Positions 11,860-22,988 of a DNA stretch of 64,000 nt are shown here, in pieces. Below the pieces are notes generated by a model. That model did not search any database. It had not been told where the DNA came from and worked only from the letters and a program-made list of their open reading frames with translations. Positions within the stretch are counted from its first letter, which is position 1, and every line of letters begins with the position of its first letter. Source of the stretch: Neodontobutis hainanensis (Eukaryota; Chordata; Actinopteri; Gobiiformes; Odontobutidae); NCBI GenBank assembly GCA_024349245.1, contig JALDNG010000038.1, positions 3,149,501-3,213,500 on the forward strand, written 5' to 3'. The translations under genes and the position numbers were made by a program.

Positions 11860-12300
11860 TTTGCGGAGAGAAACACCGCGGGGCGTCTCTGTGAGGCCTC
11901 TCGGTGAAATTAACTCGTTTGGAAGTTGTTAAGGTGTAGGATCCTCCCCGACCTCCTGTGAGAGCCCTCAGGAGAGGTCCCTCTTGTAAAGCGCTTCATC
12001 TCATTAATGGAAATAAAGTCCTGTTAGCGCCCCTCCTCACCCCTCCTTTCTCGCGGTAATACGACGTGTCTATTCTTAGCTTAAGTCCCCTTCATTAACG
12101 TTATCTCAAATGGGCACCAGTCTGATGGCCAGAGAAGGGACAGCGCGCAGTTAAGCCGTTTCATCCAATTCCATTATTCCATGTGAGGCGGGTATCAGTG
12201 CTAACTTTGCTATGTCAGCACAGCGCTCCGGCTCCTCGTGTTGTCGTCTGACTGAGGCATGACATCAGAGTCACACGGTCAGCAGCTGATCAGACACTTC
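11860..12300. promoter_or_regulatory. Possible conserved non-coding element, GC-raised
   Basis: About 440 bp of unique sequence with CpGs and motifs such as CATTAATGGAAATAAAG, GCGGTAATACGACG, TTCATTAACGTTATC, CAATTCCATTATTCC and CAGCAGCTGATC (E-box). It ends at a 29-nt poly(A) run. The regulatory interpretation is by appearance only. Confidence 0.3.
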
Positions 12301-12324
12301 ACAGCCATCAGGAGATTGTATTTT

Positions 12325-12329
<5 letters not shown>

Positions 12330-12358
<29 letters not shown>
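12330..12358 (+). repeat. Poly(A) tract, 29 nt
   Basis: Uninterrupted A from 12330 to 12358. No retroposon body was recognised next to it. Confidence 0.95.
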
Positions 12359-12362
<4 letters not shown>

Positions 12363-14147
12363 GCTTCATGGTTGACTTTACAGGTTTTGGGAAAAAGTTT
12401 ATGCAAGTCAGAGTACATGCATGCAGAAATACTAGAGTGGGGATGATGACATGTGCATGAATAGTTCAGAGTTTCAGTTTGAAAGATGACTCTTATCTTC
12501 TCTACAAGTTTGTCTGAAGAAAACCTAATCCTGGCATTGTTTAATATCAAAGTAAAATGCTGGACATAACCTTGTCCAGCCTTTTACTTTTGACTTATGT
12601 TACATGCTTTTGATTTAATAGGTTGTCATGGACATGAATACTACATATTTTTTTATGTCAATTTATCAAGCAATGTATTAAGAGCAGGCAGCTAAAAGAA
12701 GAGTGAGAAATTCAAGTGAAATTGATCTCTTTCTTTTTTTTCCTTTGATCTTTATGTTCTATGCTAGACATAGCTATTGTCCATCCTCCTGTGTGACTAG
12801 AAAACCATGGATTTGACCCAAAGCAGTCTCTGCAGCATTTTTGTAATAGTGTTAACACTATAGAAAAGTTTTGAAATAAAAAATGAAATAGGGTCTATAA
12901 TCTTCCGAAAGTAAAGACATGCACAGTATACACTACGGATGATAAATACATTTGGTCTATGGCCTCTATAACCTTAACACAGACTACAGGTTTACCAAAA
13001 CAGAACATCATCAACTTGTCAGATTTAAGCAGTGTCATCACATGTGAACTACTCCAAAAGGTTTTTTTTTTTACCAATTCCAAACTCTCTTCCTCAGCAA
13101 CAAATTCTAACACATTTTGCAGCAATTACTCTTTCACGAAATAAAAAAAAAGTCTCCTTTCCACAGTAGCACTTGGCTTGCTGTGAATATCTGCAAATAC
13201 GAGCCACGTGGACAACAACAGGGCAGAGAGCGGAGAGAAAAAGACGGCATGAGAAGAGTGGGAAAAAGATGGAGAAGCGTGTGAAACTGCAGAGCGTCAA
13301 ATGATCTGGCCTCTCTCCAGGAATGGTGACTCAGAGATGATGGCACAGTTAGAGCTAATTAGGATCATAAAGTGGAGAAATGTTTAGCCATCGTGATGTG
13401 TGGGGTGCTTCTACGCTATTGGCAGGACTTCAGATTGGATGGGCATGGCACACTTTAAAAAATGTGCTGCCTGAACTGCTAATCTGATGTTACGGTGTTA
13501 AAATATATCAACAAATCAATTAATATCAGAGAACCACAAGTTCAAAATTAGTTGTGGATGGGATTCTTGACAAGACAGTTGTTTGACAGAAGAAAATGAA
13601 TTGGAATGAAAAGGGGAAAAAAAATGGCCGCTGTAAACAATGTTACGAGGATTGAAGAAAAAGGTACAGCTGGGTAATAAGATGATGTCGCTGCCTGAAT
13701 AGGAGGTGTTCCTCTTGTGAATGTGTGTCCTTGGACAAAAACACTGAGCACAGTTTTTCTGTCGGATAAAACGTGGAAGAATGCTAAGTGCAAGGATATT
13801 CCAGTCCAGCGAAGAGCAAAAGTTAAAAATACACTGTTGTAAGGCCTTCAGTATGTTGATAAAGAGTAAAGGACGCTTGCATAGTTTATTAAAACTCACA
13901 AAAGGACACACCAACATTTTTCTTTAGGAGTCAATTAAACTATAGACTGTTGCCATGACATTATGAAAGATGTTTCAGCTTTATTTAGCTCTGGTTAAAC
14001 CTGTTCAAAAGTACGCATGTTTAAAGTAAAAGAACTCACAATGCGTCATCAGCGTCGGCAGGAAAAGTACTTTTTTACTGATAATAAGTTTATCTAAAGG
14101 TTCAGGAGCAGGACTACACTGCAATCGTGCCTCTTCCTGTTCCCAGT
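12359..14147. other. Non-coding stretch, nothing recognised
   Basis: AT-rich unique sequence. Two overlapping minus-strand open frames at 13516-13917 are low-complexity translations without splice context. Confidence 0.35.
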
Positions 14148-14160
14148 CTATAAATAGGGT
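14148..14160 (+). promoter_or_regulatory. MEF2 / TATA-like element
   Basis: CTATAAATAG at 14148-14157 matches the MEF2 consensus CTA(A/T)4TAG exactly and is also a strong TATA box (TATAAATA), followed by GGT. No exon with a start codon and donor was recognised downstream, so its use is unproven. Confidence 0.35.
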
Positions 14161-15359
14161 TCATTAAACCTTTGTTCTTGTTTCCGTGCACCTCCCTTCT
14201 ACCCCTCTGTTCATATCACCTTCTTTAGTCGTCCGTGTATCTTGAGCATACTGAAGCCCGGGAGCAGACTTTCCCCTTCATCAATCATCATCATCACCGT
14301 CATAATTCAAGAAAAAAACTGTTAGAAATGTACTGAGGCTGGGATTCTTACCCATGAATTTGCCTATTGCTCATCAACTCTTTGCCTAATGAAGTTTATC
14401 ATCTGTGATTACCATGTAAAGGGGAGAATGGAAGGTAGTTAGAAATAGCAAAAGTATGAATCTCTATTTGATGGCATCTGTCTTAAAGAAGGACAGCACT
14501 AATAAATATAATTATTGAGTTACTCTGGAAAGCAATGTTAGTGTTGAAACTTTCTCAGTTCAAAGCACATGACTGCACAGAAGTTAGAATTACTCTCTAA
14601 CTCTGGAACGATCCAAGGAGCATTAAATATGGGCTAATATCCACAATAATTTGATTTTTACTACAACTTTGGCTTCTGACACTCTAGAAAATGTTTTTTT
14701 TTTTTTTTATACAAATTGAGGTAACTTTTGAAAAAAACATGCACTGCCAACAAGTTTTCTCTGATTCAAAAAGATGGATAAAAACAATACATGATCCTTG
14801 ACAACCAGTTAATGCCAGTTATGTGATGCAAACCTTTGGCCTTGTTAGACTGTGATGACACACACCAAACTAGTGTGGATGGAGATTTTACAAGAAAAGT
14901 TCAATCCTAGCCTAACATTGCGTTGTCTACGGACACACAAACACTGACAGCTTGTGATAACGCTGCTGACTCGCTGTGCTACATCTCTGTTTATGAACAT
15001 TGACAGCTCGCCGTGGAAGCCTCCGCACACAGCGTGTACCGTACTGTACCATAAAGACTAAAAGACGCTCTCGCAGGGTCTTTACTCTGACAGACCGACA
15101 GTGTGTACACGACTCACAGCAGAACTACACAGGTACATTTCATGTCTCCTCTGTAAGTATTGTTTGAAAAACTATGGACAGATTGACGGAGACTAACTCC
15201 ATTTCTATGTTTAGTCGTCATAGCAACAAGTGCAACAAGTTTTTTTTTTGTGTGTGTGATGTGAGTAATAAGCCTCATCTCTCCAACTGTGGGAGTCATC
15301 AAACAACAGACTAATTAACTTAAGTGTCACCTTCTGAATGTTTTAAACCTGCATCTGTG
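14161..15359. other. Non-coding stretch, nothing recognised
   Basis: AT-rich sequence, with a T-run at about 14694-14708. No gene seen. Confidence 0.35.
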
Positions 15360-15990
15360 TTTTCCACGCCGCTGAATCATTTTCTCCTCATCGCCACGCA
15401 GGCCGCTCTCAGCAGCTCCTGTGTTTCAGGGACGTTTCGGCTTGGCATTTGTTTTCTGTGCCTGAACTTTAAGTAGGATTTCTGAGTGCCAAGCTCCCAA
15501 AAGCCAAGAGGGACTATTACGAGATAATTACTAATTATGCTAATGGCCTAAAGTTCTGGTATTCCTTTTCCTTGGTCATTTTATCAGCTGTTCTCGAGAG
15601 ACTGCAGTCAGTAGTAATAACCTTTTTTTTTTTTCTCCACTCTCTGCTAAACGCTCAGTTGGTTAGAGGACGCTGTGTCCTAAACTGCATATACTTTCCT
15701 CTGCTGCTACCGTAATCAGGAAGTGTAAATTCACACAGCCATGCGAGTGCACAGAGCGGAGCGCGCCGCCGCCTCCGTCTGCGCTGACCTTCATTAACCT
15801 CATAAATGCCAGCGGTGTTTTTGTCACAGCTCTTAATGCGTTTATCTGAACACAAACAAATGTGACAGAAGCGTTTGCGGGCCTCAAAAATAGAGCTTTA
15901 CATCTGTGAAATACATCTCCCCACGAGCTAACACAGTACGCCGGGTGACATTGGGATGTTCCGGCAAAGAGGTCCCAAACATACACACCA
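15360..15990. promoter_or_regulatory. Possible conserved non-coding element with homeodomain cluster
   Basis: Unique, GC-mixed block. At 15525-15545 two TAATTA cores are separated by one base and followed by a further TAAT (GATAATTACTAATTATGC then TAATGG), a typical homeodomain-binding cluster. Other words include TTTCGGCTTGGCATTTG and a CpG-rich part near 15755-15785. Two minus-strand frames at 15655-15986 are open but lack exon signals. Confidence 0.33.
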
Positions 15991-17029
15991 GAAACCCCGC
16001 TGAGAATAAACCTACATCAGAAACCTGGTGGCACGCGCCATTTGCAACGCCAAGAACTGCAGCAGGACTTTATTAATGACTGTAAATGTAGGCCATTTCG
16101 GAGAATATACCTCATGGTTAAATACATACAATGAACCAAAAATAAACAGCTGCAAGAAGCCAGACAGAATTTACCCCCCCTCCCCAAAAAAAAAAAAAAA
16201 AAAAAAAGAAAATTTGTTCTGATAGATGTTACCCTTGTGTGAAAAGTGAAACACAGCCATTTAAGATAGATTTAAACTAGCCAATATTTTCATGTAACCT
16301 TTACAGTAGAAAATAACCTTTTGTTTAGGTATCTGCTAAATAATTACCAGTAATCATAAACTATTGACTATAAGGAAAAAGTATAATCCATTACCTTGTT
16401 CCAATGGGTAGACACTAACCTTTGGCTGTTATATGCTTAACAGTGAGCTTCAGATGTTTACTTTAACACTGTTAGTTTTTCTCTGAACTGTAAAACCTCC
16501 ACAGGTCATGACAATGTCTCAAGTGGAAACGCTGTCTGAGAAAAATGACTGAGGTAATGAGTACAGCTCTATCCCGTCTGCGACTTCTTTTCTCTGTTCA
16601 AGAAGAGTTTGAAAAGCGAGGCTGGACTAAAGGAAAGAAGCTAGTCAGGCACTGCACACACTGATCCAATATAAACTTGGGTAAACTTATGGATTTATAG
16701 GTAAAGTTATTTAATGGTAAAAAAGTTCTTTGATGTAAATATATTATCTAAAATAACTAAGCTGGTTTTGCTTAAATCTACTCAAAAAAGGCTTTTACCA
16801 GTGTTTGATGCATTTTTTTTTATCTAAATGTGTCAGAAAACCCTTAAAATCCCTTTTTTCTTTTGACTTATAAAGCCTTTAAAATAATTCAGGTCCCACT
16901 AGAAACTGCATTGAAGAGTTTTCAAATTAGAGCTTACTTATTTTGCTTGTTGCTTTCAAACGGTAGAATCTGCACACGGTCAAAGGGAGCAGATAAGAGA
17001 AGATAAAAAGGATTTTTTTTTAAAAAAGT
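15991..17029. other. AT-rich spacer with poly(A)
   Basis: Contains A22 at 16186-16207 after a C-rich stretch, otherwise ordinary AT-rich sequence. No gene seen. Confidence 0.35.
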
Positions 17030-17410
17030 GCATTAACGCCGGACTTATTTCGATTACAAGCTCAGTCAGCTACAAAGAGCGATCTCATCACGGGTTTCTC
17101 CAAATCAGCACAACTCAACAAAGAGACCGAGATTCACCTGCGCCAGAGCTGCCTCGTGAATGTGACCTACGAAATCACAGCAGTGATCAAAATACTAATT
17201 AAAATGAACCTCAGACTGAATTCACTGAAATAAAATTAAAAATATTCCAGAATTAATTATGTCCCAGTGATAAAAGTAGTCAAAACAAATGTCAGAAAAG
17301 ATCAATTTGAATGCTGCTCGAGCAGGTGAAAATAATTACTGCCACGCTGGCCTTGTTTCTCTGTCCAGTCCCGGCTGCTATTTCTGACCTTTGACCTTTC
17401 AGTGCTTTTA
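17030..17410. promoter_or_regulatory. Possible conserved non-coding element with a DR1 site
   Basis: Unique block. It holds a perfect direct repeat of TGACCT spaced by one base at 17385-17397, the DR1 layout bound by HNF4 and PPAR/RXR-type nuclear receptors. It also has CGGACTTATTTCGATTACAA, ATACTAATTAAAATG and GAATTAATTATG. Function is inferred. Confidence 0.33.
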
Positions 17411-18208
17411 GTTGCAACTGGAACACAAAAATATATATATAATTAAATTAAAATACAGCTGTGCTCATAGATTTACATGGATGCACCACATCAATATTAA
17501 ATACAAAACAAACGAGTCAGAAGATGCTAAAGCAAATGCTAAAACAAAAAGATAAAATATGCAGGGTTTAACTGGAAAAATAAATTGAGTTTCACACAAT
17601 GGAAGTTTTTATTACACACTTGGTTCTCGTGAGGAACATAGTGGTTCTCTGCTTGGATTTCAGTTTGAATGGTTTGTTAACTTCCTAAACGTCCTGCTCT
17701 GGTTGGTCAGTTAGGTTTGGGACACCAAGAAATACATTTGGTTGAGCACAGACCGATGCAAATGAAATACAAACTGGTCAAAAACTACTTAAACTACTGC
17801 CACTGTTTATCAAGTTATTGGACCTAATGTAAAAACCTAAACAGTTTTGCTCATTGAATCTCAGTCTTTTTAGACAACTGGAAACTTTCTGTTTTATTTA
17901 TAGCCCACGTTTTATGAGCTTTACTTGAGGTCAGATCTGCGTTCTTTGTTTCTTTTCCTATCCCAGCTGTAGCCCGTTGTTTTCTCCTGGTCCGAGCAGT
18001 ACAACATCGGTCAGAGCATCTCTTGTAGTGCTCCGTGTCCTGACGATGATCAACACTAACAACACTTACATCCTGTTTCTGCCAACTTTCTTCAACACAA
18101 CAACATCCCGCACTCGTACCTTTGCCAATAATAGCGACATAAATTATGTTACAATGTGCTTTTCCACATTCCCCATCGGCTATTTCAATGACACGCTGAT
18201 ACAGTCTC
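17411..18208. other. Non-coding stretch with an unexplained minus-strand open frame
   Basis: A 134-codon minus-strand frame (18255-17851) is open and fairly balanced in amino-acid use, but no splice sites, promoter or known domain was recognised. It may be chance or an old repeat. Confidence 0.3.
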
Positions 18209-18224
18209 GCAGTAGAGGGCAAGT
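18209..18224 (+). promoter_or_regulatory. CTCF-like site
   Basis: CGCAGTAGAGGGCAAG keeps the CTCF core pattern CAG-N-AG-(A/G)-GGGC. It could mark an insulator or loop anchor. Single motif match; occupancy unknown. Confidence 0.3.
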
Positions 18225-18989
18225 CTAGTTGTAAAAAAAAATAACGTTGGCCCATAAATCTCTTCAGTGCTTATTCCTGTCCATAAAAACACAATGAAAA
18301 TAAAAAGACAAGAGTATGTTGCACTTATGCTACAAAGAAAAAGAACTGCACTGTCATAGAAATAAAATTTAAAAAAAAAAAGTCATAAATTACAATTCTA
18401 GTGATAAATTGAGAGGCCAAATACGGAGCGTGTTCATGAATCCTGACAGTAGAGACGACTGGTCAAACCGCAAACGCATAAGGGCCAGTAAATATACAGA
18501 GCGCACGTGTACAGGCCACAAAACACAGAGCAGGACAATACCAGACAAAAGGAACCACAAGGAAAAGTCACTGCACAATATTTCATTTGGACATTAAACA
18601 ATGAAAAACTGGACAAGAAAAATAATCCAAGTGGAAAGGATGGGGAGGTTTATAAGTTATTGAATACACATAGACTTTAGTGACCCCCATCTACAAATAA
18701 TCTGCAGACTTTCCTGGGATTAAACCCAAAATGCCATGCAGTAATCCCTTGTGACGACGTGCCTTAAGGTCAATAGAAATAATTGTGTGAAATCTGAAGA
18801 TGATGATCAACTGGTGCTTTAGCCAAGCAATAAAAAAAATAAAAATAAAAAAAAGGGATAATGACAATATGAATAAGAAAGCTCCGAGTAATTTCTGCTT
18901 AAGTACAAGGTCATTTTGAAAAAAAAAAAAAGTTAATATTTAAAAAAGGAACATTTACAACATTTTTAAGAAGCTGCTGCTCAAATCTT

Positions 18990-19240
18990 TGGGCAAAGTC
19001 AGACAAAGAGAGGGTCATGTGGAATATTTGAGCCGCTGGAGCGAAGTGAGACGGCCTCCTGCAGCTTCAGCACTTCCCAAAGACACAGTTCATTTACAGC
19101 CGGTCCCCCGAACTGGCCCCTAATGTCCCGTGTTATCAGAATGAATCAGCAGTGGCGATAAATTAGCCGCTGGGAGAGACACTGCGAAGGGGCCTGTCAG
19201 CTAATGTGTGCGCGTTGTGTCATACTCATATGCAATGCTT
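18990..19240. promoter_or_regulatory. Possible conserved non-coding element
   Basis: Unique island of raised GC between AT-rich flanks, with AAGACACAGTTCATTTACAG, CCCCTAATGTCCCGTG, TGAATCAGCAGTGG and GATAAATTAGCC. No reading frame of note. Confidence 0.28.
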
Positions 19241-20164
19241 AATGTTGTGGAACCAATTCTGTCGTTTCCATTATGTAAATACATTTGCCTCAGCACTATA
19301 TTTTATGTATTGTCTCCCTTGTCTCAATTACTTGGGCTATTAAAAATCAAGAGGTTATGGAAATGAGGCGCAGTTGTCTGTTTGTGGTTTGATGACAAGT
19401 GTAAAGTGTTTATGGAAAGCGGTAGAAGGGATACGTCAACACGCTCCGAGTGTTCATCCATAGTCCACAATGCAATGGGGCGACACGTCTGTATACCGCC
19501 GTACGGACACACAAACATTTGTTTTTTCCATCTGTTTGAATTGGGAATAAATCTGTCGGTGTGTGTTTAAGTGAGTCTTCATTAGGCATAAAGAGATCCA
19601 GGTGTGTTTATTAAAGTGTGAAAGTTATACTTGATGTTTCCTTTTAGTGGTGAAAAATCAAAACAAAATATCTGTCAGAAATGAATGCATTACCAATTTA
19701 CAATGGTTTACTAATTTCACTTTCTAACTGTCTGCGTTATCTACAGTAATTTGGTAATTTAATACAAAAGAGACTCTTGCACATGTTTTAACAGAAAACA
19801 TGTTTAAAAAATGGGAAATTGAAAAAGTGGAACATAACAATGAAGGGAATATGGCATCTTTAGAAGCAAACGGCACTTTTTAAAATTTCTCTGAATGTGG
19901 CAAAAATGGATAAACCTGGAAAGCTGATCCAGCTCCATCTCTGTTAATATTACCCGATAGAAAACACACACACCTCGCCCCGAATCCTGCAGCTACCGAA
20001 AGACGGGACCCTCCCTGTCATTGTGCCTGAAAAGCAGTGTGTGTTTTCCTTTTATTACTTGCTTTTCAGGAGTAAATTATCTCCCACTGTCTGGTCCAGT
20101 ACAAGAGACTTGCAATGGAAATAAAAAAATACTGTTGATCTAAATGTCTTTTTTTCTGTTTCAG
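19241..20164. other. AT-rich spacer
   Basis: Non-coding, AT-rich. A polypyrimidine tract at 20146-20164 leads into the candidate exon listed next. Confidence 0.35.
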
Positions 20165-20235
20165 GCCTTAAAATGTCTCCTAAAGAAGTACGTTTCTGTG
20201 GAGAGCGCAGTGGAAGCCAGGTAGTCAAGGCTCTG
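20165..20235 (+). CDS. Candidate exon, unidentified (weak)
   Basis: A strong acceptor (CTTTTTTTCTGTTTCAG ending at 20164, with a branch-point-like CTAAA upstream) and a consensus donor (CTG|GTGAGT at 20235/20236) delimit 71 nt. One frame is open throughout. It contains an ATG in good context (AAAATGT, ATG at 20172) giving MSPKEVRFCGERSGSQVVKA then Leu at the donor. If coding, it could be an initiating exon or an internal exon entered after two bases. It lies about 660 bp from the minus-strand exon at 20897-20999, so it would belong to an opposite-strand or antisense transcript. No homology is recognised, and chance splice-site pairing is quite possible. Confidence 0.28.
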
Positions 20236-20739
20236 GTGAGTGAACATTTTGGATTTAAATGCAAAAAGCAAGAGAAAATGAGTTATTAAAACCACTTTGT
20301 GGACAAATGTAGGAATGTGGTGTAACATTAGTAATATTTAAGAGGATTTACTCAAAGTTTATCTTCAATATGGGGTCAGTAGTTGCATTAAGTTAATGTT
20401 AGTGCCCTTAGTTTAATTATGTGAAGCCAAAAATGAATCCAAATAGTGGAACTGGACTCACTAATCTGCCAATCAATTCCAACTTCACCTGTAACAAAGA
20501 GGAAGCTTCCACCTTCGAAAAGCAGAAGGCATTTTTCCACATACTTTGCAATGTGGATGTTGTGGATCTCGACGGAAGTGTTTTAATTGGTTCCAGGTCC
20601 CCATCAGTCGTAGATGTTTTAAGAAACGCAGCAGCAACTTTCCACAAAATACCCAAACCACACTAATCAGCTTCTCAGTTTATTATTTGTGCGTAAACGG
20701 GAGTCCTTTTGTTCCCGTATTGTCCCTAAATGATGTTAA
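20236..20739. other. Spacer next to the CpG-rich promoter
   Basis: Overlapping open frames on both strands at 20417-20666 are unsupported by splice signals. No feature recognised. Confidence 0.35.
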
Positions 20740-21320
20740 TGTGTCTCAGCGGCGCACCTGCTCCGCGCGTGAAGCCGAGAGGTTTTAAGCGGGCTTTAGT
20801 GCGCGCGTCCTCGGCTAACGATTAAAAAAAAAAAAAAAAAAAAACATACAATAAAAAGCCAATGTAAAGAAAGAAGTGTGGTAAAGTTTGTGTTACCTTT
20901 CCTCTTGGATCTTCTCCTCCGACGTCGCTTGAGTTTGCATTTAACCTGGCCGCTTTGAGCTCCCGACGCGCGGCTGCTGTTCCCAAGTACGGAAGCCATC
21001 GGCGCTGCGTTTGGAGCGAAGAATAACTTGGACTGAGCCGCTCGACTCTGCTTTGTACTTGTGTCTGCCGCGCTTCAACCCCTTGCGTGCTCGGCTTTGA
21101 CGTAGCTCGGGACTATTTTCTCTCCCTCTCTCTTTTTGTGTGCCGCTCCAGAGGAAAAGCAGCGCGGGAGGGGTGTACAATGGTGTTCCCGCGTCTCACC
21201 TTCTCAGTGAAAACTCGCACAGACACTGTTGTTCGCCGCGCTGAGCAGCACTGATAGCTCTCCCACCAGTTTTCCTCCGCGCCTCTGCAGCGCATTTGGC
21301 ATCAGCCACTTTGGATTCAA
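20740..21320 (-). promoter_or_regulatory. CpG-rich promoter region and 5' UTR of the basic-tail gene
   Basis: CpG-dense sequence in an otherwise CpG-poor window (for example GGCGCACC, CTCCGCGCGTG, AGTGCGCGCGTCCTCGG, CCGACGCGCGGC, GTTCGCCGCGC). It surrounds the ATG at 20999 and extends about 300 bp upstream of it. Just outside lie CCAAT (21367-21371, plus strand) and the CRE-like TGACATCA near 21393. No TATA box sits close to the gene on its strand. A poly(A) run at 20824-20844 falls inside the first intron. Confidence 0.55.
20897..20999 (-). CDS. First coding exon of an unidentified gene with a strongly basic tail
   Basis: From the ATG at 20999 on the minus strand, 34 codons plus one base run to a consensus donor (AAAG|GTAAC, intron from 20896). 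The peptide starts MASVLGNSSRASGAQSGQ and then becomes very basic: Val-Lys-Cys-Lys-Leu-Lys, six Arg, then SKRK. The start has G at +4 and sits within a CpG-rich promoter block, as expected for a broadly used vertebrate promoter. The basic stretch could be a nuclear signal, a heparin-binding patch or the cytoplasmic side of a membrane anchor; the sequence does not decide. Later exons should lie at lower coordinates on the minus strand, but none was recognised. The left-edge secreted exon could be a separate gene or an alternative first exon of the same gene. Confidence 0.6.
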
Positions 21321-22944
21321 CCATGCAGGACGCCTATCTATTTGCTGCCGAGCTTTCTAATTAGGCTCCAATCGCGGCTGTCTGGGAGGCGTGACATCAT
21401 CAGCAACACCCACCAACTCTGCCCCCTTTTCACCAGCCGCCCTTTTACATCTGTTATCGCTCCTCTTAAACTTGATGCCGTTTACAGCCAGAGTAACTGT
21501 ATAAATAATGGACGGAAGAAGTTTAGAAGTGAAGGGTGGCTCCATCAGAACTGGCGGACTTCCATTGAGAATTGTTGGTTTTAACAGTTCTTATTTTGTC
21601 ATTTTGTGGCAGACTTTGAACTTTTTTTATTTTTAATTTTTTTGGGGGAAATTAATGTGATTATAAAACACAATAAATGGCAATAACAAGTGTAATATAT
21701 CATTGGCTTGCCGCTACCTTTAAAATACCTCCTAAACTTTTTATTTTAGTATTGATTAATAGTATAGATTATTAATTGATTATGTTGAGGACAATTTATT
21801 CCACTGTCATTTCTTACAAAGTTTAACACTCACTATCATGCTCTGCAATTTTGTGGCAATCATGCTTTCTGATGACCTTTCTTTGTGCACAAAAACGTCA
21901 CAGTTACTGGTCAGTACAGTCACCAACCACCAGGGCTGCTAACTATGTTATATATGTGCGTAAGTAAAGCAAAGTATAGTTTGTGTATAGTTTCATAAAG
22001 ATGTCCTGTTGCATGTAGCTCACGGTTGAGTCAAAGTGAAGTAACTGTTTTTACAGGTTCAATCTCTTTTAGTCAAATATTTAATAAATGTAAATTCATT
22101 TATGTTGGAAATGTAAATAAAAAATGCTTTTATTTTTAATGTAAATTATCTTTATACTAAAATTATTTAGATTTTCTTAATTTGTTTTTCCTCTACATTA
22201 AATTTTTATTGTAAAGTTTTGTTTATATTGAACTGAAATTGTAACTGTAAAATCTACTCAATTATAATAAGTGTCACTAGTTACTTAATTTCTTTATTTA
22301 AATGCTATGGGTACCTTTTTACAGTGTTTTTTTTTCTTTTCAGCATTATATGACAACCCTAATATTTTTTTTACAGTTGTGAGTTTTAAAACTAAACATG
22401 AGCCACAGCTTTTTACACATGTTTTTACACAATTTTTAAAACTAAAAACATCTTTATTAAGCTGGACATAGTGCTCTCTTTTCACCGTTTTTACAGTTGA
22501 CGTCACAGACTCGGGTCTACTTTTCCTCTCCTGTCTGTGTTTGCCCCAGGGGGCTGTGTTCTCTGCTGCATGCACCGGGGTCAGAGGTCAGGCAGGGTTT
22601 GGAAAGATCAATGTTTACGACTGGTACACTGTCTTCATATTCACAAACTGAACTTCAGACTTTACTGTTACAGACTGACTTCTCCTTGGGTGTCTTCACG
22701 TTCGGGATTTGTCCCATCTCCGTGGGATTATGCTCTGAAATTCCTCCAAAGACAAAACTACAAAGAGAGGTTCTCAGTAGTCTCTTTTTGCTTGAGTTTT
22801 TATTCATCTTTTTCTTAGCATATTTATCATATTTCATTTATTTATTCAATGTTTTTATCCAACTGTGTGTTTAGTGTTGTTTGCTTTTGTGCCTATATGT
22901 TGTTTGTTGTCCTGTCTGTTTGTTGTTTTACTTGCTGCTCAAAT
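21321..22944. other. Upstream flank, AT-rich, no gene
   Basis: A plus-strand TATAAATA at 21500-21507 has no recognised exon behind it. From 21600 the sequence is very AT-rich. The frames at 22497-22874 precede a retroposon tail and may be part of an old LINE 3' region. Confidence 0.35.
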
Positions 22945-22988
22945 TAATTGCCTCTAGTGGGATTAATAAAGTTGTCTGAATATGAATC
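22945..22988 (+). repeat. LINE 3'-tail-like fragment
   Basis: ATTGCCTCTAGTGGGATTAA then TAAAGTTGTCTGAATATGAA resembles the frequent fish LINE ending 'TTGCCCCTCAGGGATAAATAAAGT..CTGAATCTGAATC'. The T-rich 100 bp upstream may be its 3' UTR. Recognised from memory of the pattern. Confidence 0.45.

Noticed and set aside
17851..18255. 134-codon minus-strand open frame
   Set aside because: Fairly balanced translation but no start context, splice sites or recognisable family. It overlaps a CTCF-like site and plain AT-rich DNA.
20055..20264. Minus-strand exon joining the donor at 20896
   Set aside because: The plausible acceptor near 20185 would put a stop (TGA) about a dozen codons after the junction, so it does not extend the basic-tail protein convincingly.
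21500..21507. Plus-strand TATA box as a divergent promoter
   Set aside because: No exon with start codon and donor is recognised downstream, and the following DNA is simple AT-rich sequence.
22497..22874. Overlapping plus-strand frames as a gene
   Set aside because: They precede a LINE-like 3' tail, with T-rich low-complexity sequence and no splice signals.
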